This document shows positions 38,915 to 48,389 of a stretch of 64,000 bases of DNA, piece by piece; within the stretch, counting starts at the first letter, position 1; every line of letters begins with the position of its first letter. The notes beneath the pieces were generated by a model. That model was given only the letters and a program-made list of their open reading frames with translations. It was not told the DNA's origin and ran no database searches. The position numbers and the translations under genes were made by a program. Source of the DNA: Actinomyces gerencseriae DSM 6844. GTDB taxonomy: Bacteria; Actinomycetota; Actinomycetes; Actinomycetales; Actinomycetaceae. The DNA lies in assembly GCF_000429265.1 (NCBI RefSeq), contig NZ_AUBN01000006.1, positions 1 through 64,000 of the forward strand, in the 5' to 3' direction.

Positions 38915-40017
38915 GTGATATCCTCGCCGAATGAACCCCAAGTCGCGAACCCCTCCCGAGCCACGACAGACTCAACCCCATCCAAGAAAGTCGACCGAGT
39001 CGGGAGAGGCCGAAACGAGCGCAACGACCTCAGTAGCACCTCGGAGTTCATTGGCTTCTTCCCGGCAGGCTTGCAGAACGTCATCGAGTCTGTTCTCGAA
39101 GCTAATAGCGCCAAATTACTGGACATTGACCAGAGCGCAGTACGCCTCTCGCATCAAGATTCTCTACCCACACAATTGATCCCTTTTTTCAAAAATGTAT
39201 TCTCCATAGAGGCCTCCACCACCCGGGGACCCCTACCTCATTCCGTCTCGCGACTAACCGCACAACTTGCGAAGAGGGGCATCGCGGGGATACGCAAGGA
39301 CGAGACCTTTCGAATCATGGCCCGCATAGATGGCCAACTCACGTCCATAGATCGCGCAAGACGCACTACACTGGAAATCATGATTGAAAGCCTCACCGGC
39401 ACAGGAGTGCATTCTCGGGGCGGCGGAATGGAGTACTGGATCATTGCCGAAAAGGTTGGAAAAATCTATTCTTCGGGACTCGTCTACGGACTCCTGCGGC
39501 CCCCGCACCAAATAAAGGGGAACTCGCGCCCAGCCTAGCCTCGCCCCTGATCACCTTGAGTGAGCCTCGTCCCGACGAAGACTTCATTGATCCCTTCGCA
39601 GGATCCGGAGGAATCGTACGGCAGCGACTGAAATGGCCAGCAGCACGAGCCCACTTCAACGACCTGAAAACTCATGCTCCTGGGAACTTGATGCGTACAG
39701 GCCGAGTGAGCACCTCCTCCTGGGACACTCGCAGACCACCGGCCAGTTTTCATGGCTGTTTCTCGACGATTGTCACAGACCCTCCGTGGGGGGAGTACAT
39801 GGATATCGGCGGAGATTACCGACAATGGGCGGAGGAGGCCACAACTGGAATGATGCGTCTCCTCAGGACCGAAGGCAGCACAATCGTGCCCCTGAGCAAC
39901 CGAGCCAACGAAAACATGTGGGTCGCTTCGATAAACGAGTCGCCACTTCACGTCGAGAACCGGATCCCACTACTCATCAACGGCCATCCCGCTTCTTCCA
40001 TCGTAGCCCGATATTGA
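38915..40017 (+). pseudogene. Frameshifted THUMP/TRM-type SAM RNA methyltransferase
   Basis: Two frames together encode one protein. The first (to the TAG at 39536-39538) has FIGFFPAGLQNVIESVLEAN and a THUMP-like region ending KGNSRPA. The second, in the neighbouring frame, continues PSLASPLITLSEP, then SAM motif I DFIDPFAGSGGIV and catalytic DPPWGEY (as in N2-guanine RNA methyltransferases), and stops at 40017. The homologous text joins at about 39529, so a single-base indel is likely. The N-terminal boundary is unclear. GC is much lower than in the flanks. Confidence 0.7.
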
Positions 40018-40406
40018 GGCCAGCAGCTCCTCGGAATATCTCCATCCGGACATGAACTCCATCCTATAGATCAGGACTCCCAACCCTAACAACAACGCAC
40101 CCCAAAGGCCTCATATCGGAGTAAAGATATCGTGTTCGCATATTAGACGAGCATGAGCCAGAACGTAAACCCGTCGGCGAATCATCACCACGGGCGCTCA
40201 ACCATTACGTCCCACCGCTCAAGCGCCCCTGACGCCCGACCTGAAGTTTGACGGCTCTTCGTGCTTGAGGGTGCGATAGGTGGAGTCTATCAAATGTTCA
40301 CGTAGTTACTTTTAAGTCGGTCCTTGAGGCGCCCGCATGGATGTGGAGCGCACGATGTTTCTCGGACCGGGGGAGTTTTTTCCCGTGAGCCGATAGCATG
40401 GAGACC
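40018..40406. other. Gene-free AT-richer segment
   Basis: This 389-bp stretch lies between the methyltransferase pseudogene and the IS remnant. No open frame of credible quality is seen. A segment at about 40243-40280 (GTTTGACGGCTCTTCGTGC and following) resembles terminal sequence of an insertion element, but no matching partner end was found in the window. Confidence 0.3.
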
Positions 40407-40629
40407 ATGCCGGCAGAGAGATACTCGGAGGATTTCAAGGCCCGGGTCGTGCGTGAGGTCACCCATGAAGGACCGCATGATCGCCTCGGTAGCCGCCTCG
40501 TACGATCTTGTGGCTCAGACGGTGGGCAACTGGGTCGCAAAGCACGGGAAAGAGCACCTGATTCCTGACGCCTTAGCGCCCTGGAACATCGCAGCCCGAA
40601 CCAGGTTGAGCAAGAGTTTCTTGGCTTAG
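40407..40629 (+). mobile_element. IS3-type transposase orfA remnant
   Basis: Translation from the ATG at 40407 gives MPAERYSEDFKARVVREVTHEG. The following DNA in another frame gives MIASVAASYDLVAQTVGNWVAKHGKEH. Together these are the helix-turn-helix start of an IS3-family OrfA with one frameshift near 40465. OrfB is absent. The element is therefore a decayed fragment inside the island. Confidence 0.75.
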
Positions 40630-40701
40630 TCAAGGCAGCCTGGAGCGCAAAGAAGCAGTGTCCGAAAAACACCCAGCAGTCCAAAGAGTCAGTTTGACAC
40701 G

Positions 40702-41127
40702 TCACGACCGCGCAATACGTGGATGCGGGAAACTCGGGTCAAACTGGGACCCCACCGAGTTCATCAACTTTCCTCGCGAGACAGCAAGCTCGACCACGGT
40801 GGACACACTGAGATAACCAGCTGCAGCAGCGGAAATCGCCCCCACGCTGGGTCCGGCCATCACTGTCGAGGAATCAGCCAAAGCTCTCCCGGCCGCGGCC
40901 CAGCTTGCCAGCGCAGCGATCGTAATGGCCGGTTGAGCGTTTTCTGTCTGTTTCAATTCGACATCGAGAGTGCGCCGACACACTCCACGCGCATCGACCG
41001 CCATGACGTCAGAAGCTGCATCGAATACCGCCGCTGCTGCGGGAGATGTCCTCTCCGCCCGGAGTCTCATTCCGACGACCCATGTTCCTCGGCCCGAGAA
41101 AGGTGCCAGCACGCTTCGGGCGCTCAC
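40702..41127 (-). pseudogene. Truncated FabD-like malonyl-CoA acyltransferase
   Basis: From the GTG at 41127 the frame reads MSARSVLAPFSGRGTWVVGM, then QPAITIAALASWAAAGRAL, AGPSVGAISAAAAGYL and VVELAVSRGKLM. These align with the N-terminal half of FabD/acyltransferase domains, including the GxSxG elbow. The family's GHS is GPS here and GQG is GRG. After about residue 125 the similarity stops, next to the IS remnant, so the C-terminal half with the catalytic His is lost. It follows the ABC exporter genes in the same direction. Confidence 0.6.
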
Positions 41128-41156
41128 TGCATCCGCTTCTTCTCGCAGGTTCAATT

Positions 41157-42035
41157 TCAATTGATGCTCCTCTGCATGCGGAGAGCCCCTAAGGCCCCGC
41201 AAACGATCGTCATTGCCAGGAGGACGACCGCGACCATGGCTTCCGTGATGGTTCGACTTCCGACCATGAGCTGGAAACCAAAATATTCTGAAATCGTATC
41301 GTATGCGCCTGGCACATTCTGCGTAAGATCAGTCAGAGGAACACCGGCCAGGGGGTTGCGCAGGAGCATGGCCGACTGCGAAAACGGCAGGACGTTGAGC
41401 GCATTCACCACCCCATCCGACATGGTTCCCAGCGGAATATAGGCACCAGCCAGGAAACCGACGACAGTTCCCACTATCACGCTCAGCGAGGTGAATGCAC
41501 CGGAACTGCGGATGAAGGTGACAATCAGAGCCGACATCGAGGAAAACCCCAGGCACATGAGCGCGGTCCAGGCGACAGATGCGAAGACGTCCTTCCATCC
41601 AGGAAAGCTGTCATAGGAGACGGACACGACCACTAGTCCTACGATGAAGACGATCAGGCTCATGACAAAGGCGATGAGACAGGAGGCGACCAGGTAGCCG
41701 GCGATGAGCTGCACTGGATTAATCGGAGAGACCCTGAAATCCTTAAAACGTCCGAAGATTCGATCCTCCACGAAGGTGTTCAAAGCCGATAGACCCGTGG
41801 TCACTGTCGTTATCATCACCATTCCGGCGAACACCCAAGTATAAACGAAAGCATCGATCTCCTCATCACTGGCGCCCGGAAGCGAGGCCTTGAGCGTATC
41901 CACCTGGAGGTTACCGAGGAAAAGAATATAGAGCAGCAGCAGGATCAGCGGCGCGATGAGGGAGAGAACAACCTGTCCACGATCACGATAGTAGACACGA
42001 ATATTGCGTCGGATCAAACCCAGGGTGGTCCTCAC
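41157..42035 (-). CDS. ABC-2 type export permease (DrrB-like)
   Basis: This 292-residue protein has six membrane segments, beginning with LIRRNIRVYYRDRGQVVLSL and a large loop after segment 1. FVEDRIFGRFKDFRVSPINP is typical of DrrB-type antibiotic/lipid exporters. It overlaps the ATPase stop by 4 bp. Codon use is AT-richer than in the first exporter at 6-8 kb, consistent with transfer. Confidence 0.88.
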   Translation of the reverse strand: MRTTLGLIRRNIRVYYRDRGQVVLSLIAPLILLLLYILFLGNLQVDTLKASLPGASDEEIDAFVYTWVFAGMVMITTVTTGLSALNTFVEDRIFGRFKDFRVSPINPVQLIAGYLVASCLIAFVMSLIVFIVGLVVVSVSYDSFPGWKDVFASVAWTALMCLGFSSMSALIVTFIRSSGAFTSLSVIVGTVVGFLAGAYIPLGTMSDGVVNALNVLPFSQSAMLLRNPLAGVPLTDLTQNVPGAYDTISEYFGFQLMVGSRTITEAMVAVVLLAMTIVCGALGALRMQRSIN

Positions 42036-42949
42036 GCTTCCTCCTTCTGCGCTGTGAGCGCCAAAAACACATCATCCATCGAACCTTGTCGAAACTCGAA
42101 GTCGGCCAGGTGGGGCCGTACTGCGTCCAGGACTCTCAGGGCGGCCGTTGAGTCGGGCACCGCCAGATGCACCGCGCCCCCGACCTCCTGCATCTTCACC
42201 CGGACACCGGGGACGAGAGCATGAACCCGATCGACCACGCTCAGACTCTGATCGTCATGGTCTATACTGATTGAGAGATGAGGGGTGCTATACCTCGCCC
42301 GTAGCTCGAACGGCGTCCCCTCAGCAACTGAATGCCCGTGATCAATCACAAGAACACGGTCCGCATTCTCCGTCTCAGCCATGTAATGCGTTGTGAGAAG
42401 GACCGTCAGTCCCCGACCTGTGCGCAGTTGGGAGATGACTGACCAGACCTGTTCGCGACTCTGAGGGTCCAGCCCAGTCGTCGGCTCGTCGAGAAAAAGC
42501 ATGGAGGGTTTGTTCAGGAGAGCGCGCGCAATGTCTACGCGTCGCTTTTCCCCGCCGGACAGCACGCCGTATGGTCGCCCCTGAAAGTCTCCCATTTCGA
42601 TGAGTTCGATCAACTCATTCACGTGGGACCTGCTCACGCTGTAGAATAATGCGCGGGACTCAAGGTTCTCTCTGACCGTCAGGCGCGGATCGAGAAGCGA
42701 CTGCTGAAATACGATGCCGATGTCGGCGCGAATCTCACTATCGCGACGTCCCACCTCCTTGCCGTCAACGGCAATTTTTCCCGATTCAAATTCCAGAAGA
42801 GTTGTCATACAGGAAATGGTAGTCGATTTCCCGGCCCCGTTAGTACCGAGGAAGGCGAACAGCGAACCATCCTCAACATAAAAACTCAGGTCGTCAACCG
42901 CGGTATTTTGTCCATATTTTTTGGTCAGTCTTTCGACCGTGATCGAACT
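42032..42949 (-). CDS. ABC exporter ATP-binding protein (DrrA-like) without a canonical start codon
   Basis: The frame is open from 42949. Translated, it reads SSITVERLTKKYGQNTAVDDLSF in outline, then Walker A GTNGAGKSTT, signature LSGGEKRR, Walker B MLFLDEPTTGLDP and TTHYMAETE. The first ATG in frame (42808) lies after Walker A, so a protein starting there would be inactive. Between the stop at 42950-42952 and that ATG there is no ATG, GTG or TTG; ATC (complement of 42941-42943) sits where MITVERL would start. The gene is either started at a rare codon or is a recent pseudogene. Confidence 0.75.
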   Translation of the reverse strand, partial: SSITVERLTKKYGQNTAVDDLSFYVEDGSLFAFLGTNGAGKSTTISCMTTLLEFESGKIAVDGKEVGRRDSEIRADIGIVFQQSLLDPRLTVRENLESRALFYSVSRSHVNELIELIEMGDFQGRPYGVLSGGEKRRVDIARALLNKPSMLFLDEPTTGLDPQSREQVWSVISQLRTGRGLTVLLTTHYMAETENADRVLVIDHGHSVAEGTPFELRARYSTPHLSISIDHDDQSLSVVDRVHALVPGVRVKMQEVGGAVHLAVPDSTAALRVLDAVRPHLADFEFRQGSMDDVFLALTAQKEEA

Positions 42950-42952
42950 TCA

Positions 42953-44495
42953 ACTCCAGCGTCAAATGAGGTCTATTTCTGCTGACATCATCGTCTACCC
43001 AGAACCGCGCGAGGGCGAGCAAGGCATGGCACACTACACACTCATGGCAGGGACAGAATTTGATGCATCGATCAACAGGGACATGCCGCGCGAACCACGT
43101 GCAGCGGTGTCAACGCAAATGCGCTAACACATCTTAGATCAGTTGGCAAGACCCCTATGAAGATTTACCAGAAGTGCTCGCGAAAGAGGCACGATACTTC
43201 ACATAGGGCTGCCAGCGAGAGCCGCTGACCATGGTGGGGAGCGATTCGTCGATGCGGACCGGAGGCGAGGCCGTGAGGACGCACGCCGAAGAGCGCATGA
43301 AGGTCTCGAGGAATGAAATGATGGGAGACAGATTCTGGATGAGGCGCGGGACGTCGTGAGATGGACCCTCGACAGCGCCGGGCGGTGCAGATGGCCCGAT
43401 GACGGGCTCCGCACATCGCCGGTCGCTTGGGCAGTGCAGAAGAACGGCTGGCAAGTGCAGCCCATCGACCTCCCAACCTGCTCGACGGCGAGGTCTCCTC
43501 GGTACAGCAGAAGCCCCGCCCTACTTATCCGCAACAGCACGAAAGCGGCGCAGGGCAGACCGGAGACGATCGGCGTCGCCGTGCCGGACATGAGCGACCG
43601 GACGCTCCAGGATGCGCCCAAGTGCGTGCGGGGAACGGTGCCCCGGCCAAGGGTGAGAGCCGTCGTGACGGCACGAGTGGGCGCGGCATCGGCCCGGGTG
43701 AGTCGGTACGGCCCGTAGGGGACAGCAACCCTCCCGACAACGACCATGCGCCTCCACGGTTCGCAGCCCACCGGGGGGTTGTACCGTATGCCCGCATCAA
43801 GCGGGCGGCAGCCGGCGGGGCCGAGCCGATCACTCGATCGTGGTATTGACGGGGCGTCTCCCTCGGGCCAGCGGATCCCAAGCAAAGCGGCAGTGCAGGT
43901 CTGCGCCCCGCCTCCCATCGAAGCTATCGTCACCGCCATAGACGCTCCTGCCACGAAATCCGCTACTAATGGTAGCATAAGTGAAGTACAACGTGTGTGC
44001 CCGTCACCGACACGATGCGCACTCGTTACATCGCCCATGAGTCTCACAGGTGGTACAGCGCCCCGCGCAACCGGCGCCGTAACGCTCGACGGTCTCGCGG
44101 CGACCCCACATCACGTGCATCATGCGGACCCCAGAACCGAGCAATCGCCCTCCTTGAGCACCCGGGCGCCCCCGCCCTTGAGGGCCTCATCGCGCAACGA
44201 CCCGGCACTGGCAGGCGTGCCACGACGGGCGCGAGTCACCCGCTCGGGGCGACCCGCGCATCAGTACTCGAAGGCACCCGACGGATGCCGGGCTCCGAAC
44301 TCCTGGCGATCGTCATCGGCGAAGGAGCCGACGACCCTTACCAGCGCTTGCACTCCACGGAGCGCAGATACGCGCTCGCCCTGCGCAAGATCTCATCGGC
44401 CCCCGCAGCCGGCGGACTTCCCACGCGAGCTCCTTGACCCACTGCACCTCGCCGTCGGCCACGTCGCTCCTCTCGATGAGCACGAAGGCCACGGC
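42953..44495. other. No convincing gene; scrambled remnants
   Basis: About 1.5 kb between the exporter and the LysR-type gene shows open frames on both strands, but none has a recognisable family, good codon pattern or ribosome-binding site. GC rises again after about 43.2 kb. Short protein-like pieces occur, for example the + strand frame ending near 44437 with ELLAIVIGEGADDPYQRLH, suggesting decayed genes. I could not name them. Confidence 0.5.
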
Positions 44496-45173
44496 CTATG
44501 ACGCCGGATCAGGACGCCCGCGCACCCAGTCGAAGACCTCGTCGGCCTCTCGACGGCCGCCGTCGCGCACCAGCAGGTGGAAGGTCGCATGGGCCATTGC
44601 GTCGCGGATCAGCACGACCGTGCGGCCGGGCATCGGCGCCGAGAGCGAGGGCGCGTCAGTGACGAAGTGGGGCAGCGACGAGCTGCGCGCCAACTGCTCG
44701 AAGACCGCGCGATCCTCCTGCACGACGAACTGCGAGTGCGGGAAGTGCTGGTCGCACAGCTCGCGCCAGAAGCCGATGCCCTCGAAGAGCAGGAAGGTCT
44801 CGCCGTCGAGCTCGGCCGCGCTCACGCTCGACCGATCCGCGAGCGCGTGCCCGACAGGCAGGGCGACGGACAGGTTCTCCGCCATGAGCCGGCTCGAGCG
44901 CACGCCCGACGACGCGGCGGGGCGAAGGGCGATGCCCAGGTCGAGCTCGCCGTCGTGGATGCCGGACTCCACCTGCGCCTCGGCGAGCGTCTGGGAGGTC
45001 AGGACGAGCCCGGGGAAGCGCTCGATCATGAGGGCGGTCAGCCGCCACAGCGGTGCGGGCGCCACAGTGCCCACGCGCAGGGCGCGGGTGCGACGGGCGA
45101 CGTCGTCGACGGCGGCGCTCATGGTGCCCTCTCGCGCAATGGCGTCGAGCTGCCTGAGCTGCTCCAGCTCCAT
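44496..45173 (-). pseudogene. LysR family regulator with its HTH deleted
   Basis: This 225-residue frame starts MELEQLRQLDAIAREGTMSAA and jumps directly to DDVARRTRALRVGTVAPAPLWRL. The intact paralogue at 53.9-54.7 kb has about 60 more residues at this point, containing the recognition helix and linker. The effector domain is complete. The reading frame is kept, so a truncated protein could still be made but should not bind DNA. It remains divergent from an AKR gene. Confidence 0.8.
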
Positions 45174-45250
45174 GAGGCCCCGTCCTTCCGTATCGTCCGT
45201 ATCGTCCGCATCCTGCGCCGCTATGCACAGTCATGATATTCATGCGACTC

Positions 45251-45311
45251 ATGCATCAGCAGATACGCGATCAGTATTTTACAACGCCACGTTCCTGGCG
45301 AAGACTCATGC
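45251..45311. promoter_or_regulatory. Conserved LysR-type intergenic regulatory region (copy 1)
   Basis: Three blocks occur at 45251 (ATGCATCAGCAG), 45276 (ATTTTACA) and 45301 (AAGACTCATGC), 25 bp apart. The same blocks with identical spacing occur at 54731, 54756 and 54781 between the intact LysR gene and its AKR. ATGC-containing half-sites are candidate LysR boxes. Confidence 0.6.
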
Positions 45312-45343
45312 GTAAAGTGGAACATCCCGTCGAGGAGTCAACC

Positions 45344-46192
45344 ATGCAGTTCTTCGCCATGAACAATGGCCTTGAAATCCCGGCCCTGGGTTACGGCGTC
45401 TTCCAGATGTCCTCGGCCGAGGTCGACGAGCACCTGCCCGAGGCGATCGACGCCGGGTACCGGCACATCGACACCGCCAACGCCTACTTCAACGAGGTCG
45501 CCGTCGGCCGGGTCGTGGCCAAGAGCCCGGTGGCGCGCGCGGACCTCTTCATCACCACCAAGCTCTTCCCGCAGTCCTACCCCTACGCCCAGTGCGGGCC
45601 GGACATCGACGCCACCCTGGAGCGCCTGGGCACGGACTACATCGACCTCCTGCTCTTCCACCAGCCCTACGGCGAGTACGTGGCCGGCTGGAAGGCCATG
45701 GAGGAGGCCGTCGAGGCCGGCAAGGTCCGCTCCATCGGCCTGTCCAACTTCTCCGCCGACAAGGTCCGCGAGATCCTCGACGTCGCCCGGATCGCTCCGG
45801 CGGTCCTCCAGGTCGAGGCCCACCCCTACTGGAACCAGCACGCCCTCAAGGCCGAGCTGGCGAGCACCGGCATCGTCTTCGAGGCCTGGTACCCGCTCGG
45901 CCACGGGGACAAGGCCCTGTTGGCCGAGCCCGCCCTGACCGGGCCCGCCGCCAGGTACGGCAAGACCGCCGCCCAGGTCGCTCTGCGCTGGCACCTCCAG
46001 GAGGGCAACGTCACCTTCCCCAAGACGCTCAGCCCGCAGCACATGGCGGACAACATCGACATCTTCGACATCGCCCTGACCGAGGAGGAGATGGCCCGCA
46101 TCAACGCCCTCCCCCAGAAGCCCTACTACGCCGTGCCCCATGAGCCGCCGGCCTTCGTCACCACCACCATGGACTACTCCCAGCAGACCTGA
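45344..46192 (+). CDS. Aldo/keto reductase (2,5-diketo-D-gluconate reductase-like)
   Basis: This 282-residue NADPH-dependent reductase of the AKR5 type has tetrad Asp43, Tyr48, Lys73 and His106 (IDTANAYFNE, ITTKLF, LLLFHQPYGEY) and cofactor motif FPKTLSPQHMADNIDIFDIALTEEE in place of the usual IPKS region. GAGGAG lies 6 nt before the ATG. It is divergent from the HTH-deleted LysR. It differs clearly from the two near-identical AKRs further right. The substrate is unknown. Confidence 0.92.
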   Translation: MQFFAMNNGLEIPALGYGVFQMSSAEVDEHLPEAIDAGYRHIDTANAYFNEVAVGRVVAKSPVARADLFITTKLFPQSYPYAQCGPDIDATLERLGTDYIDLLLFHQPYGEYVAGWKAMEEAVEAGKVRSIGLSNFSADKVREILDVARIAPAVLQVEAHPYWNQHALKAELASTGIVFEAWYPLGHGDKALLAEPALTGPAARYGKTAAQVALRWHLQEGNVTFPKTLSPQHMADNIDIFDIALTEEEMARINALPQKPYYAVPHEPPAFVTTTMDYSQQT

Positions 46193-46222
46193 ACCTCCCG
46201 AGACCACCGGAAGGACACCGCC

Positions 46223-46514
46223 ATGCTCCACAGGACCCTCAACAACGGCGTCGAGATGCCGATGCTCGGCCACGGGCGTCTTCCAGACCCCGCCGGATGA
46301 GGCCGAGCGCTGCGTGCGCGACGCCCTCGAGGTCGGCTACCGCCTCATCGACACCGCCCAGGCCTACGGCAACGAGGAGGACATGCCCGCCTTCGCCGCC
46401 CTCGACGACGGGAGCCTGCCGCGCATCTTCGACCACGACGACCCCAAGACGATCGCCTGGCTGCTGGGCGAGTACGTCAAGAAGAGCCAGCTCGACGGCG
46501 GAACGCTGTACTGA
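46223..46514 (+). pseudogene. Aldo/keto reductase remnant with frameshift and internal deletion
   Basis: It starts like the AKRs at 54.8 and 59.3 kb (MLHRTLNNGVEMPMLGHG). An extra base near 46274 shifts the frame; the neighbouring frame then gives ERCVRDALEVGYRLIDTAQAYGNEE. This joins directly to DMPAFAALDDGSLPRIFDH and ends KKSQLDGGTLY. About 200 residues are missing between two ACGAGGAGG stretches that occur in the intact genes at the deletion end points. It follows the intact AKR by 30 bp. Confidence 0.85.
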
Positions 46515-46591
46515 GACTGCTGCGTCGGCAGCGCTGACCGACGGGTGGGGCGCGCCGACGTCCCGCCTCTCATACTGCTCTTACTCGCCGA

Positions 46592-48196
46592 TCACTCGAC
46601 GTCGATGGGGCCGTTGATGTGGAGGGTCTCGACGTCGAGGCGCCGGTTGACGTTGGAGGCGGTGGAGTCGTCGATGCGTCCGGAGAAGCGCAGGTCGTGG
46701 ACGCGACCACGCAGGTGGTCGATGACGGCGAGCCGCAGGGCGCTCTCCGGGCCACCGTAGACGCTCGCCTCCTCCTCGGCGTCGGCGCTGAGCACGGAGC
46801 GATGGCGACGCTCGTAGTCGGCGCGCACGGCCGCGATGACTGCGTCGTCGTCGACGCCTACGCGTTCGGCAATGGCATCGAGCTGACTAATGGTGTCGTC
46901 GAGGACATCGGCGAGGGCTTCGATCTCCTGCGACTCGACCGACTCGGCGGTCTGCGCACCGACCGAGGGCTTGGCGTTGGCCCAGCGAACCACGTGGGGC
47001 AGGGCGATCCCCTGGACGAGGAGGGACAGGAGGGTCACACCGGCGACGATGAGGATGATGAGGTTGCGCTCGGCGTAGGTGGTGCCGCCGAGGGCGACCG
47101 GGATGGACAGCGCCATCGCCAGGGAGATCGCGCCGCGGAAGCCGGCCACGGTGGAGACGATGCGGCCGCGCAGGTTGGTGCGGCGCAGGCGCTGCTCGGG
47201 GCGGCGGTCGAGGACGCGGATCGAGTAGATGATGAGGTGATGGCCTGCGAACCTGCCCGCCACCATGGCGATGTAGACGACCGGGATGAGGATGAGGCCG
47301 CGGACGAGGTCGGCGCGCGGGAGGTCTGCTGCGATCCCGGGGAGCGCGACGCCCACCATGACGAAGAGAATCGTGTTGAGGATGTAGGTGAGGATCGTCC
47401 AGAACGGGGTTCCCAGGACTCGCGAACCGAGAGACAGGTGCGGGGCGGCGAACCGGGAGACGATGATGCCGCAGGTGACGACGGACAGGACGCCCGAGCC
47501 TCCGATCTCCTCGGCGAGGAAGAAGGTGACGAACGGGGTGGCCAGGGCGGTGATCGTCGCCAGCATGGGGTCATCGGTGATGGTGCGGATGCGGATACCG
47601 ATCTTGGTGACGACGGCGCCGACGAGGGCGCCGACACCGATTCCTCCCCCGAAGGACAGGAGGAGCTCGCGCGTGACGAGGCCGGCCGTGACACCGGAGG
47701 AGTCCTGCGCGGCCTGGAGGGCGATGGCGAAGACGACCAGGGCGGTGCCGTCGTTGAGAAGCGACTCGGCCTGGAGGATGGTACGGCCGTTGGGGTTGAT
47801 GCCGCGGCCCAGGCTGGAGACGGCGGTGGCGTCGGTGGGGCCGAGGCAGGCTCCGATCAGGAGCGCGGCACCCAGGCTCAGGCCCGTCAGGACACCGATG
47901 AGGGCGATGAGGGCGGCTGTGATGGCGACGAGGACCGTGGCGCTGAGGATGATGCCGCGCAGGCTGCGCCGCATACGGTTGAGGGAGACGGACAGCGACT
48001 CCCAGTACAGGAGGATCGGCAGGAAGATCGTCAGGACCACCGCGCTGGGGAGTGTCATCTCCTCCCCGACCGGGAGGAAGGCCACCGCCACGCCCGCGGC
48101 GATGAGGAGCACCGGGGCGATGAGGCGGAACCTGTCGGCGATCACGTAGGCGATAATCGAGGCGGCGATGAGGGCGACGATCATCTCGATGGTCAT
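46592..48196 (-). CDS. CPA1 family Na+/H+ antiporter
   Basis: This 534-residue protein has about 12 membrane helices and a cytoplasmic C-terminal tail of about 130 residues. GACLGPTDATAVSSLGRG and ILQAESLLNDGTALVVF are the NhaP/CPA1 ion-site motifs, with the Asn-Asp pair in SLLNDG. GFRGAISLAMALSIP is another conserved helix. It exchanges Na+ or K+ for H+ in pH and salt homeostasis. It faces the AKR remnant and its neighbours convergently. Confidence 0.93.
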   Translation of the reverse strand: MTIEMIVALIAASIIAYVIADRFRLIAPVLLIAAGVAVAFLPVGEEMTLPSAVVLTIFLPILLYWESLSVSLNRMRRSLRGIILSATVLVAITAALIALIGVLTGLSLGAALLIGACLGPTDATAVSSLGRGINPNGRTILQAESLLNDGTALVVFAIALQAAQDSSGVTAGLVTRELLLSFGGGIGVGALVGAVVTKIGIRIRTITDDPMLATITALATPFVTFFLAEEIGGSGVLSVVTCGIIVSRFAAPHLSLGSRVLGTPFWTILTYILNTILFVMVGVALPGIAADLPRADLVRGLILIPVVYIAMVAGRFAGHHLIIYSIRVLDRRPEQRLRRTNLRGRIVSTVAGFRGAISLAMALSIPVALGGTTYAERNLIILIVAGVTLLSLLVQGIALPHVVRWANAKPSVGAQTAESVESQEIEALADVLDDTISQLDAIAERVGVDDDAVIAAVRADYERRHRSVLSADAEEEASVYGGPESALRLAVIDHLRGRVHDLRFSGRIDDSTASNVNRRLDVETLHINGPIDVE

Positions 48197-48389
48197 GAGG
48201 CTGCCGGTGTCCCTTCAGTGTGCTGGGTGTGATGGGTTGACTGCGGTCGGCTCGGGGAGGTGCGCAGCGTTGCCGGGCCGCGACCGGGTTTATCCTGGCG
48301 CCGGGCCGAGCACAGCCTACTGATGCATCCTCCAAATCCTCTGTCGATACCTCGATTCGCGTGCGTCCCTCCGCTCACATCACGCGAGG

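Noticed and set aside
43199-44047. A 282-codon minus-strand frame that could be a membrane protein
   Set aside because: Only the first 40 residues look hydrophobic; the rest is Ser/Arg/Cys-rich and no family pattern or ribosome-binding site is seen.
43746-44501. A 251-codon plus-strand frame before the LysR-type gene
   Set aside because: Ser/Pro/Arg-rich composition with no motif; other frames in the same stretch look equally plausible, so no gene is called.
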